A model generated the notes under the pieces. It did not search any database and had not been told where the DNA came from. It saw nothing but the letters and a program-made list of their open reading frames with translations. Below, in pieces: positions 33,318 to 42,883 of a stretch of DNA of 64,000 nucleotides. Within the stretch, counting starts at the first letter, position 1. Each line of letters starts with the position of its first letter. The position numbers and the translations under genes are program-made. This DNA is from Eutreptiella sp. 'Long Island Sound 2002' (taxonomy: Eukaryota; Euglenozoa; Euglenophyceae; Eutreptiales; Eutreptiaceae): contig OZ038382.1 in the NCBI GenBank assembly GCA_964036045.1, positions 153,338,961-153,402,960 on the forward strand. Direction: 5' to 3'.

Positions 33318-35912
33318 TCTATTGATGTACAGCCCATCAAAAACACCTGTTCCAGTGTTATGCAGCTGACTGTACAAGCCAGACAGTTTCCCCCAGTGCC
33401 TTTCCTTCGCACCCTATCAACCCCGCCCCTCCCAGTGAGCCAGTCTGCCGTGGCATAGTGTCATGGTAATTGCTTAAATTTTCCTGGAATTGGGGTGAAA
33501 TGACTACATGACTGTATGAATATTTTCTCCATGGTGATTGTTTGTTTTAGCACTGTGTGCCCCACGGAATGTTTGGTCCAAGGCATACAACTCTAACATG
33601 CACTGCACTTCTTGCCTCATTGAGTCTTGAGTCCGAGACATACGCAGGTCCCCAACCCATGGGTCAAGCCTCAGTCAGTATGTGGACTTTCCTGCAAGAT
33701 TGTGGTTGTATGTTGCGTAATCTTTGTGAGATTTGGGCCTCTGCGATGGACGTGTCAGCTCAGCTATTACATCATTACATCATTATGCGTGAGATGCTGC
33801 AGGCTCATCAAAGAAGCTTTTGCCACTTGCCACAATATTCTCTCCAATGGTTTGTCTTTGTGTTCTCTTTGCTACTTGGTGCTCGTGTGGAAGGAAGAGC
33901 ATTGTGGCATCAGGTGAGACCTCTTTTGGGTGCTGTTTGTGGGGCTTCTGTTCTTTTTGTGCCATTTGTGCTTCGTCTTGATCAATTTTTCTAGCACTGC
34001 CCAGTTCACTCGGCGTTCACTGTGGGCAATCTCCTCCATATCTGGTCACCTGATATTTCAGATGGGCATCATTCCTCTCTTGCTTGTTGGTCATTACAAG
34101 CTCAGAGCTGTGTTCTTTAGCACCATTTTAGACCTGAGGTTTACTTTCCACTCCAAATCTGGTACACATTGACCTGAAGATTGAACCACTGGCTTCACTT
34201 TTGTTTACTTGGGCGGAAATCAGATCTTTTGCTGGAGTGGAAATTCCGTTCCCATTCAGGTCGCTGCAGGGAAAACCAGTTTAATCTCGCTTTGTTTTTG
34301 TGCTGTTGTTTTGTGGGCAGGTCGTGTCAGTCATGCATTCTCATTGGTGGTAATGTGGGTGAATAGAATGGACATTTTTCAAGTAGTGTGCCCGGTTCCA
34401 ATTTTTCTTGACCTTTGAATGTACGATATTTCCTGAGTTTCGCAATTAGTCGCAAAAAATGTGCCCTTGAGCTTGTGCATAAACAATTGATGACCTTTGA
34501 CCAAAGACATTTTCAGCAGTTTTGACCCATTTCCAGGCCCAATGTGTGCCATTCCATTTCTAATTTCCATGTCTGATTTTCATTTCTGATTTCCATGAGA
34601 TATCACTGGCATTTGTAGATGTGGAGGCATCCAGTAATGTCTCACCCACCATGGCTTATGCTACAAACCATCTTCAACCACCAGTTGTAACTGTCTGTAA
34701 CCGCCTTTGACCGGATTTTTAACCATTACCAACCCTTGTAACCACTCCCAGACACACTACTGAACAGCCGTGGTTGCACAGCTCTCACCTTGGCTGTTGG
34801 AGTAGTGAGCAGTGCTGCATGGTGATATTTCATGGTGTGAGTATGTGTCTGCAAGCCCTGCCAGAAAGCGTGCTGCATGTAAGGCACTGCTTTCATGCAG
34901 AGTGTTATCCATGCAGATTGGCAGGTCTGTGTGTGTATGATTGGTGCTGAAGCTGGTGATTGGTTTGTCAATGTGACTATCAGTGTGGGTGTGGACTTAG
35001 CGGCAACCTGCAAACCAGGATGTGAACACAGAGAGAGAGGCATGACCATTGATCGTTTCAAGTTTGGGTTTCTCCAATGTTTACAGGGAGGACACCGAGT
35101 TCCGGCTTCGGTGGGCTCCCCTGTAACCCCTGTGAATGAATCTAATCTGCTATCTGCGCACTGACCTTTCTCCCTCATGGCGTTCACCTCGTCAGAAATT
35201 TCGGGTCATGATCCAAAGCCCCGTCTATATTGTGCTCTTGATTGCTATGTTTGTGGGAAGGAGGGGGATTTTTTTTTCATTTTTGTGGTTAAAGTGTTTG
35301 CTCTCCCAAGGGGCCATTTTGGAAAGGGGTAAAAATCAGGACGTTCCAGGTATCCTTGCCGCAAATGTAGCGCTGAGACTCCTCCTGCTTTGCTTCTGGT
35401 TGGTCAATTTTTGTGGCACATTTCACCTTATATTACCGGGCAGTAGGTTCCATTCGGCTGTAGTGCGGCCATAGTTCTTGTGCTTTCAAGAATTTTGTGC
35501 TCTTATCTTGAGCATTTGGGAGGCGCACAGTGCATGCTGTCCACAGTTCCAATGGTTCCAACCACTGTGTGCAAGATACAGATTGTCTCAGATACTATGT
35601 AGTCTTGGACGAGACACACTGAGGAGGTCCAATCTCCTCATCGTGGCCTACCATGCAAAGGATCATGATCATGCACAATGGTTTATTTTTACCATCCCCA
35701 CCCCCCGCCACCACCATCCAAGCTACATAGTTGTGGGTACTTCAGCACACAGTGAATGATTGTTCCCCCCAAGGTATGTCAGGTCCCACATTCAAGTATG
35801 GTGCAACAAACATGGCAAGAAATGCTACGTGCTACATTCAAGAAAAACCTGTTTCTTCCTCCTCAACCGCATGGGGAGGGGGGTCAAAGAGCACTCTCCA
35901 TGAGGTTGCCAG
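33318..35912. other. AT-richer intergenic sequence
   Basis: Only short frames are seen, with T-rich stretches and repeated TTCC/CATTTC words near 34500-34620 (CATTTCTAATTTCCATG and similar). No splice-supported exon found. Confidence 0.45.
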
Positions 35913-36392
35913 TTGCTTTTGACCAACTGCTGTTGCTTGACCCGAATGTCACCCATATGCGCCAGTGTCTATCGTTTGCATCCTGAGGAAAAGGCAAGGG
36001 AGATAGATGGGCATCTGCAGCAGCAGCTGCTGCTGCAACACAAACATCTGGGCAAAGTGGAAGATACAGTCCACATCTGCTCCCTAAGGTGGCAGTCCAC
36101 ATTTACACTGGAAGGTGGCAGCAGACTGACGGAGCAGCAAAGCAGAGGCATAAAATCAACAAGAAGCAACCTTGTGTGCCAGGTGCGGTGGGGTGGCAAG
36201 CATGGTATGGAGTGCTCTTTTGTGAGGGAGCTCCCAGAAACCATGGGGCCCCGGTACCCAGAAGAACGGCAAAGCGTGAGCAGGCTGGAGCTGTGCGGCA
36301 TGTTACACGCACTGGGGGTTAGGCAGCCGCAAGAGCGCATCGTATTGGTGCTCAACTCAGAGAATGTACACAAAGGGGTAGCACCCAAATAA
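35913..36392 (+). pseudogene. Possible RNase H-like remnant of a retroelement
   Basis: A 159-codon frame. Its last 45 residues contain SRLELCGMLHALGV followed by ERIVLVLNSENVHKGV. This has the layout of an RNase H helix carrying the catalytic Glu (xxELxxxLxAL) and the following strand (VxxDSxxVxxG). The Asp expected in that strand is Asn here (LNSENV), which would abolish catalysis. Upstream residues are basic and not recognised. The frame stops 14 bases before the acidic ORF at 36406. The match is short and made by eye, so this is a hypothesis. Confidence 0.3.
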
Positions 36393-36405
36393 TAAAAAGC
36401 GCAGG

Positions 36406-36837
36406 ATGGAGCCAGAGTGGGAAGCACTAGGTCTGTATCCCATGGACTCCGAGGCGTCGTCATCTGATGGGGGTGCAGACAGTGAGTCATCAGGGCCCGT
36501 GCTGGACGCATCTTCGTTGGGTGGAGGGTCGCTGGGTCGGAGCATGGACCAAAGCAGCTCCATGGCCTCAGTCTTGCTGTCCGACAGTGTAAGTTGTAGT
36601 GATGATGATATGGACAACTCATCATTTAGCACAGATGTGAGTGAATCGGTGCTGGACGCATCTTCGGTGGGGGCGTCGCTGGGTCGGAGCATGGACCAAA
36701 GCAACTCCATGGCCTCAGTCTTGCTGTCCGACAGTGTAAGTTGTAGTGATGATGATATGGACAACTCATCATTTAGCACAGATGTGAGTGAATCGACCAA
36801 GAAGGGGGCACGAGTTAGCGCTTGGGAGTCCTTCTAA
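36406..36837 (+). CDS. Acidic Ser-rich ORF formed by a 150-bp duplication
   Basis: A 143-codon ORF from ATG to TAA. It opens MEPEWEALGLYPMDSEASSS and then carries two copies of a 49-50 residue unit (36499-36648 and 36649-36795) containing LDASS, LGRSMDQS and SCSDDDMDNSSFSTDVSES; it ends KKGARVSAWESF. The two DNA copies are nearly identical apart from three lost bases and a few changes. The composition (Ser/Asp, few hydrophobics) suits a disordered N-terminal region like that of many DDE transposases. Each repeat includes a strong donor-like GTAAGT and an acceptor-like TTAGCACAG about 46 bases on, so tiny introns cannot be excluded. Function unknown. Confidence 0.5.
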   Translation: MEPEWEALGLYPMDSEASSSDGGADSESSGPVLDASSLGGGSLGRSMDQSSSMASVLLSDSVSCSDDDMDNSSFSTDVSESVLDASSVGASLGRSMDQSNSMASVLLSDSVSCSDDDMDNSSFSTDVSESTKKGARVSAWESF

Positions 36838-36964
36838 TCCACTCTGACCACTGACCTACAATGAACGTCAGTCCTGAGGGGCGGCTTCTGGAAGAACAAG
36901 GAAGGACAAGTGATGGGAGGCGGCTCTGCCGCCTTGTTGGACATTGTGACAATTGAACATTGGG

Positions 36965-37052
36965 GATGCACTTTGCGCAGTTTGCGTGCTATGCAACTAT
37001 TTGGGTGTCTTGCCGTACTAGAGGCCCATATTTTGTGATACTAGGGGCATCA
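36965..37052. repeat. Dispersed repeat of about 85 bp, copy 2
   Basis: Matches 28110-28200 in the same orientation: GCGCAGTTTGCG, GCAACTATTTGGGTGTCT, GCCCATATTTTGTGATACTA. It follows the acidic ORF by about 130 bases. Confidence 0.65.
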
Positions 37053-37317
37053 TTGTTGTTTGAGGGAATGCCGTGCATTCAGTGCGAAGTTTTGGATGTC
37101 GGCAAATACTCGGACCCTACTTTTGGCCCCTTTTGACAAGTTTTCGGTTCCATACTGGGTTTTTTTTTAGCTTCCTATGCATTTGGGATGTGGCACAGAT
37201 CAATTGTCACCCTTTGTTGCCCATTTTCAACCATTTTTACCCATTTTCCATCCCCCACATCTCCCCACTATGGGGACCCCGAGAAGGCAGCGGTGATGTA
37301 GCCATACATAGCCCGCG

Positions 37318-37566
37318 GACCTTGAGGAGTTTGCGGTACGGCCTTCATCCCCACCACATCACTGTCCTCGCTCGCCATCAACAAGTGTGTCGCGTCCATG
37401 CTCAGAATCACCACCGCCCTCCCCTTCACCCTATTCGCGGTCCCCATCACCCAAGAGACCACGGACAACGTGTTCCCCGCGCTCCGAGTCAAGGGACACC
37501 TCATCGCTGCCTCCAAGAGGGAAGCCACGGGCACCGAAACACTCGAAGCAAGCGGACTTTACAAGG
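37318..37566 (+). CDS. Candidate exon open in several frames
   Basis: The stretch ends in a strong donor (AAGG|GTGAGT) at 37567. One plus frame is rich in Arg-Ser and Ser-Pro (SPSPYSRSPSPKRPRTTCS), like an RS domain. A second plus frame uses C/G-ending codons and has a normal residue mix (TTALPFTLFAVPITQETTDN). The minus strand is also open for 88 codons (VKGRAVVILSMDATHLLMAS). I cannot choose between them; the donor favours the plus strand. Short TACATAACCCC-type repeats lie on both sides. Confidence 0.35.
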
Positions 37567-39369
37567 GTGAGTGGTTTGTTCATAGGGACAGTGGAGTACC
37601 AAGTTGAAGGCAGTTTTGTTATTCTCATGTGGGCTTTGCTGCTTAGCTGTGCAACCAGTTAGGTGACAGGTATTCTTGGGTGAGTATCCCGGCCTCTGCG
37701 TGCGCAGTATGCATGCAGTGCCCACGCAGTGCAACAACTTGGCCTGAGAGTAGGTTTTGATGCTTCTTCCACATTGGGGATATGGCATTTTTGGATTTTT
37801 CATCCAGTTTCACCCATTTCCATCCTTTTTCACACTTTTTTGCTCATTTCCACCACATCCACACTATTCTAGGTTGATTTCTCCCCACTGTGGGGACCCC
37901 GAGAAGACAGGGTTCAATGGCACACTCGTTTTGATACAAGGACACTATTAAGACTCGTGTGAGTACCATGTACCCCCCCCCTTTGTAATAGCCACGCCAT
38001 TGTCCAAGCTACACTAGGCGTAGGGACCGTATTAATTTGGTACCTAATTTTAATTCGGTACCAAATGTAGTGCAACCACATAAGTCATGGTTTTGGTGAC
38101 AAATTTGCCAGTTACATAGGGTCATGGACACATTTGTTGTGAGTGTTTGCCCACTTGAACCCACGTTGCTCTGATTTTGGGGATATTTCTGCACTATCCC
38201 CCTTTCTTGCACCAGCTCATCATGCAATCTTCTCTTTAATCCCGATGAAGTTATTTGGGCTAAGGCTGCCCGGGGTGTGTGGGGAATGGCCCATGTCTTT
38301 GATGGGAAGTTGTGCTTTACAAGAGACCGCACACAAGGCAATTTCATTTGAAGTTGCCCGAGCCCAAACCAGCCCCTAAACCTTGGGCAAAGGCATCTTC
38401 AAAGGCATCTCCAAGTGGTGAGCATGTGCAGTTGTTCCGTATGGTGTATGATTGCAAGAAGGGTTTCCAACCCAAGGCTTCTCATGCCTCATTGCTTGTA
38501 GGCACATGGTTGTGAACTTGAAGTTTCATGTTTCAAACTTCGTGTGTTTACATGCCTTTGGGAACGTGGGTGGAGGTTAAGGTGCACTCATACCATGCAC
38601 TCAGTCACGCGTGTGCTGGTAGTTGTATTTGTCGCGCGCAAGCCACACCCTTGTCTAAGCTACAGTAGGCGTAGGGACCGTATTAAATCCGTACTTTTGC
38701 GCAGCTATTACAAAGGGAGGGGGGGTAAGATGGTGCCAAATGGTGCCCAAACAGTCCCATTGTGCATGATGTCTTATGTGAAGGGAAGGCAGCTTGCAAC
38801 TATCTTGAGCTAAGGTAGTTTGTATCACCTAATTTTAAGGGCGTTTGGAAGGGGTGTGTCTGGGGGCTCTTCAGGGGGAACCTGGTTTAAAAGTAGCGCG
38901 CAGTGCACGCGTAGTGCAAGGACGCCCCCATTGTTTGATGAGAGTAAGATTCCCGGGATGATGGCCAATGCGCCATTGAAGCTAAGCACGTGGCCCCATC
39001 TGACCGTTGTTTTCCTCAGTTTCAGCGTGCTTGCGCAAGGGGGGAGGGGTACGCATTGGCATAGGCCTAGTGGACTGTACAGCCCATGGTCTGTGACCAT
39101 AAGTTACTTGCAGGTAAGGAGCGCCCATTGGGGGGCACGTCTAAGAATGAGAACACATACGTGGCCGACTCTTTGGTCTGATGTAGCTGCTACAACCACC
39201 CTATGCCACTGGCCACACATTAGATGAGGTACGCCGGCCACTTTTTTTTTGTTCTTTTTGCTTACTCAGCTTGCCAACTGCGCTCTCACTTGTACCCTGC
39301 TTTTTTGGTTGGATTGCCGAGCACTCCGTCATTGTGTACCATCTTGTCACAGTTGCAAAAAGATCCACG
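37567..39369. other. Intergenic region with palindrome-bearing repeats
   Basis: Two related copies of AAGCTACACTAGGCGTAGGG followed by ACCGTATTAA lie at about 38005-38066 and 38655-38695. The first continues into a perfect 10-bp inverted repeat (ATTTGGTACC at 38035-38044, GGTACCAAAT at 38057-38066). A reverse copy of the TACATAACCCC repeat lies at 37882-37912. No exon is supported. Confidence 0.5.
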
Positions 39370-39854
39370 ATGCCTTTCCACCACAAGTCTTATGCCATGG
39401 CCTCCAACAACGCTGCCGATGCAGCGACTGGCAGCTCCGTGACGTACACGCTTCTCGGTGGGCTGGTGTGTTCCATCGTAGGCCTCATGGCCTTCAGTCA
39501 AGACTCCACAGTGGCCCACTATGTGTCTGCTGCCACAACATCAGCGCAGTCGACCGGGGTCCGGCCTGCAATCCACCGTCCGGTGATGCGTGCCCCGCCC
39601 CTGGCCAGTGCGGCCCCCTTTCCCTCCAGCGCATGGCAGTCCTCACGCCATCCAGCAGGCAGGCATGGTCCAAGTGCCCTTTCGGGGGCGTCAAGTACCC
39701 CGCCCCTTCAACAGGGGCCCATTGCTCTGTTGATGGTCATGTGCACTGCTGGGGCCGCAGGTCTGGCTGGCCTCTTCTCTGCCCGCGGTAGGAGGGGGGA
39801 TGAGCAGTGCACCAGGCTGCTGGAACCCCTTGCAATTGATACAATGGACGTCAG
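39370..39854 (+). CDS. First coding exon of a two-TM protein (3' end not found)
   Basis: From ATG at 39370 (a second in-frame ATG is at 39397) the frame is open for 161 codons to a good donor (TCAG|GTAAGC), ending in phase 2. Residues about 27-43 form a hydrophobic segment (LLGGLVCSIVGLMAFS) and about 117-137 a second (PIALLMVMCTAGAAGLAGLF). Between them lies a polar Pro/Ser/Ala-rich loop of about 70 residues. This looks like a small membrane protein, with the first segment serving as a signal anchor; targeting to an organelle is possible but unproven. The ATG is preceded by a T-rich stretch. No family recognised, and no downstream exon with the right phase was found. Confidence 0.5.
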
Positions 39855-40743
39855 GTAAGCCCCACGCATTCGGAGACGGGCTTGAGGAGGGAGCGCTTGG
39901 CATGATGCGCGTGTGGTGCCATTTCTAGGGAGTGGTGTGGATGGCCCAGGGAGCAGTTGGCGGGATTTAACGGAGCATAGAATCCTTGAGACTGGTAGTA
40001 ACTCCCAGCATTTGACCAACCGTCAACTGCCAGCGTTTATTAATAGCATCAGGGCTGCTGTTGGGAATTTATTTAATTCTCAGTCAGGGGATCACGGGCC
40101 GAAAGTATGGGAATAATGACGCAAAAAGATAGTATTGATTTTTCCTGCCCATACCCTTTGCCAAGATGAATTGCAAACAAATCAGACAATCAGGTTTATA
40201 TTTTGCAGCCCCCCACCCCACTCGCTCAGCATCAGTGAACCCCCCCCCCCTTATCAATTCGTCCGGGTGCATCAATAAATCAGGGCTGGCTGGCTGGCCA
40301 AAGGGGGGAATTATAAGGGGGGGGGGTTATTTGACTCTTTTGCTGTGCATTAGGGATAGGGCCAAAAATTTTGTCCCTGGTGTGCCCTAGATCGACTGAA
40401 CTTGCCTGAATGTGCTGCACACCTTGGGTATGTAGGACAAGACATGTCCCAACTTTCAGATGAGGATGAGGATGCCCTGCAGCAATTGCATATGCACAAG
40501 GGGGGGGATTATTCGGCCATTTGAAATCATCATTAAAAGGGGGGAATTATTAAGGGGGGGGGATTATTGGGGACGGGGTTTAGTTACTTAGCTTCTGTGG
40601 CACACACCCCGGCCTTTGGGCCCTGTGACCTTCCCATTTCTGCCGCCACCTGTCTCACAGATGAAACGTAATGTGGCAGTCCTGCCCTGGCCCCACGGTT
40701 CTTTGTATGTGGAACATTGGCTCGCCTCATATTAGTTACTCAG

Positions 40744-41069
40744 AGTCTCATCATAAATGATCAGTTCATGGACTTCATGGAGTTCTTACTGGCATTGATG
40801 TTCCCCTTTCAAATCTCAGAGCAAGTGTCACAGGGTAAGGGTAATTAGCTGTGGGGTAATTAGAACCACATTATTTCCCCTCAATTTCAGGTGAAGAAAA
40901 CCAGGCACAATGGCGAGGCACCATACTCAAAATGGACACAAATGTTGTGATAACCACTCCCCATTCAAAATACTGCTCGCAAAAGGAACACTTTCCCATG
41001 CTCCATGTTAATTACCCAAATTGTGCGCCGCAGGACGCGCTGCATGTGCCGCAGGCGCCGCAGGATTAG
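40744..41069 (+). CDS. Candidate exon pair with an EF-hand-like half motif
   Basis: Exon 40744-40834 follows an acceptor (TTACTCAG) and reads NDQFMDFMEFLLALMFPF. Exon 40891-41069 follows CAATTTCAG and ends at TAG. The intron between them is only 56 bases (GTAAGG...TTTCAG) and the join is phase 1 to phase 1. The FMDFMEFLLALM segment resembles the second half of an EF-hand, but no acidic loop is visible upstream. The tail contains KMDTNVVITTPHSKYCSQKE. The 5' part was not found. The two-TM exon at 39370 ends in the wrong phase to join it directly. Uncertain, but the phase agreement is good. Confidence 0.4.
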
Positions 41070-41581
41070 CGTTCATCGTTGTCCGCCCAATGTTTGTGCA
41101 TTCCTTCCATCAGCGATTATTATCACACAGGGCGCGCACCGGGCAATTTTGAGGCAGGTCCAGACGGGAAATCAGTTTTGGTATTTCAACCCATGCACCC
41201 AAGGGACATGCCACCACTTTGAGCGCACTCTTGTCACATTGACGGGTCTGCAGGCCTGCAAGAGTGACTGGTGGATTTTAATTTAGGGGCCTAGGTGAGA
41301 ACAGCTGCCCACCCATGATGGGGCCAAACGTCTGCACAGGGCAAATACCCCCTTCTCAAGCTTCTCAAGCCGAGGTTCACGCTTTACCAGGCCCAACCAC
41401 GCCTGGTCTGAGGCAGCTCATGGGGTCGAGGAATTGTCATCTCATCTCCCATCTGGCTCAGACTCTTGGACACTTCCTATGTGAGAGCATTTCAGCCTTT
41501 GGAGGACCAAGGCAACCCTGACGCAGCCTCTCTGATGCTTGCAGGTACAATGCCCTACCGAAGTTCAAGGCACCCGTTGCG
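41070..41581. other. Gap before the carrier gene
   Basis: No coding exon is supported. It contains CGCGCACCGGGCAA (41129), related to the CGCGCCGGGCAAA words at 25682 and 28786. An acceptor-like CTTGCAG at 41538-41544 could mark a 5'-UTR intron of the carrier. Confidence 0.4.
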
Positions 41582-42883
41582 ATGGCTAGCACGTCTGGTG
41601 AGGCTGTCGACAAGCTACCCATTGCTATGGCAAGCGCGGCGGGTGAGGCTGCTGAAGAAGATAAGAGTAGCGCCTCCACCGTCACCATGAGCCCAATCGA
41701 AGACTTGCTCGTCGGGGCTTCTGCTGGTGTATTGAAGATCTTGGTGGCGATGCCGCTGCTGACATGGAAGTTCTGTGTGCAGGCAGGGTCTCCTTTGCCG
41801 GCGCATTTACCGGATTGGTATCGTGGGATTGTGGTGCAGGCGACGGCAGTCGCGCCGATTGCATCCCTGCAGATGCTGGTCAATGGGACCTTACAGAAGG
41901 TGTGAGCTACAGGCACAGATTTCGTGGGCCCCACGGGAGTTGAGGGGTAGGATGCTGAGGGTGAGGGGCTGTGCTGGGGGTGAAGGGGTACGCTGAGGGT
42001 GAGCGTACCCCTTCCACATGCGGCCTCCCTGTGGTCTGGTGTGGTGTGGTGTTGTGAGACGGTCAAGGGGCAATCGCCAGTCCATCAATTCTATGACAGT
42101 TCCCCATGTTTGCTTCCCAGTCAGAAAATCAGACGAACGTGCCACACCACGCCGCACAACACCACACCACACCACACCACACAACGCCCCCGGGCTGCCG
42201 ACTCTTGTGTACATGGCAGTCACTCTCACGCGTATTTCCGCTTTGTACTGCCTCATCCCATCATTCAGGTGCTGTCTGGTGCATCGCCCCTCAGTGCCAA
42301 ACTCAAACGCGAGCTGACTACAATCGAACGCCTTGTGGCTGCCCTTGGTGCTGGCATCGTCTCTGCTGTCATCTACACTCCCGTAGACTTGCTCACTATC
42401 CAACAGCAGCAGATGGGCATGTCACTGGCTAGCTGTGCCTCCCGCATCATGCAAGACTACGGACCTCTGGGCTTTGTGAGGGGCGTCGGGGCCATGGCAG
42501 TCCGTGAGGGTATCTTCACGCTGGGCATGTTTGGTCTGACCCCCATCTTCAGCGAAGCCCTTCAGAAGAACGTCAAGCGCCTGAAGTCGAACACCGTGTT
42601 GGCGAACCTTCTGGGTTCTTTGGGGGCAGGCATCACTGCTGCACTCCTCACGCATCCTATGGACACTATCAAGACCCGGATCCAGAACGACATGATGGGT
42701 GTGACCTACAAAAACATCCTGAACACACTGAACCTGCTCCTAGAGAGCAAGGGGTGGGGCGCTCTGTACATCGGCAGTATCCCACGTACCCTGATGATTT
42801 GTGTGGCCTTCTTCATTGTGAATATGCTCCGTAAGATTTATTTGGGTTGGAAAACCCAGAGGCTGCAGCTTGCTGCTCAGTAA
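41582..42883 (+). CDS. Mitochondrial carrier family (SLC25) protein, two exons
   Basis: Exon 1 41582-41899, intron 41900-42268 (369 bases, GTGTGA...TTCAG), exon 2 42269-42883; the join is phase 0 and the product is 310 residues, the usual family length. Carriers are inner-membrane exchangers with three repeats of about 100 residues, each bearing PxD/ExxK/RxR. Repeat 3 has a classical HPMDTIKTRIQNDM; repeat 2 has TPVDLLTIQQQQ, keeping P and D but not the basic residues; repeat 1 has MPLLTWKFCVQAG, keeping P and K but lacking the acid. Hydrophobic, Gly-rich helices (LLVGASAGVLKILV, LLGSLGAGITAALL) sit where odd-numbered helices belong. About 35 Ala/Ser/Glu-rich residues precede repeat 1, and the ATG at 41624 could also serve as start. 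The degenerate first two signatures suggest a divergent subfamily; substrate cannot be told. Confidence 0.85.
42038..42173. repeat. Perfect 19-bp inverted repeat in the carrier intron
   Basis: GGTGTGGTGTGGTGTTGTG at 42038-42056 is the exact reverse complement of 42155-42173. A second hairpin just upstream pairs GGGGTACGCT with AGCGTACCCC (about 41986-42010). Both lie inside the intron, so the RNA could fold and bring the splice sites closer. Both arms of the larger one are simple GTGGT/ACCAC repeats. Confidence 0.8.
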
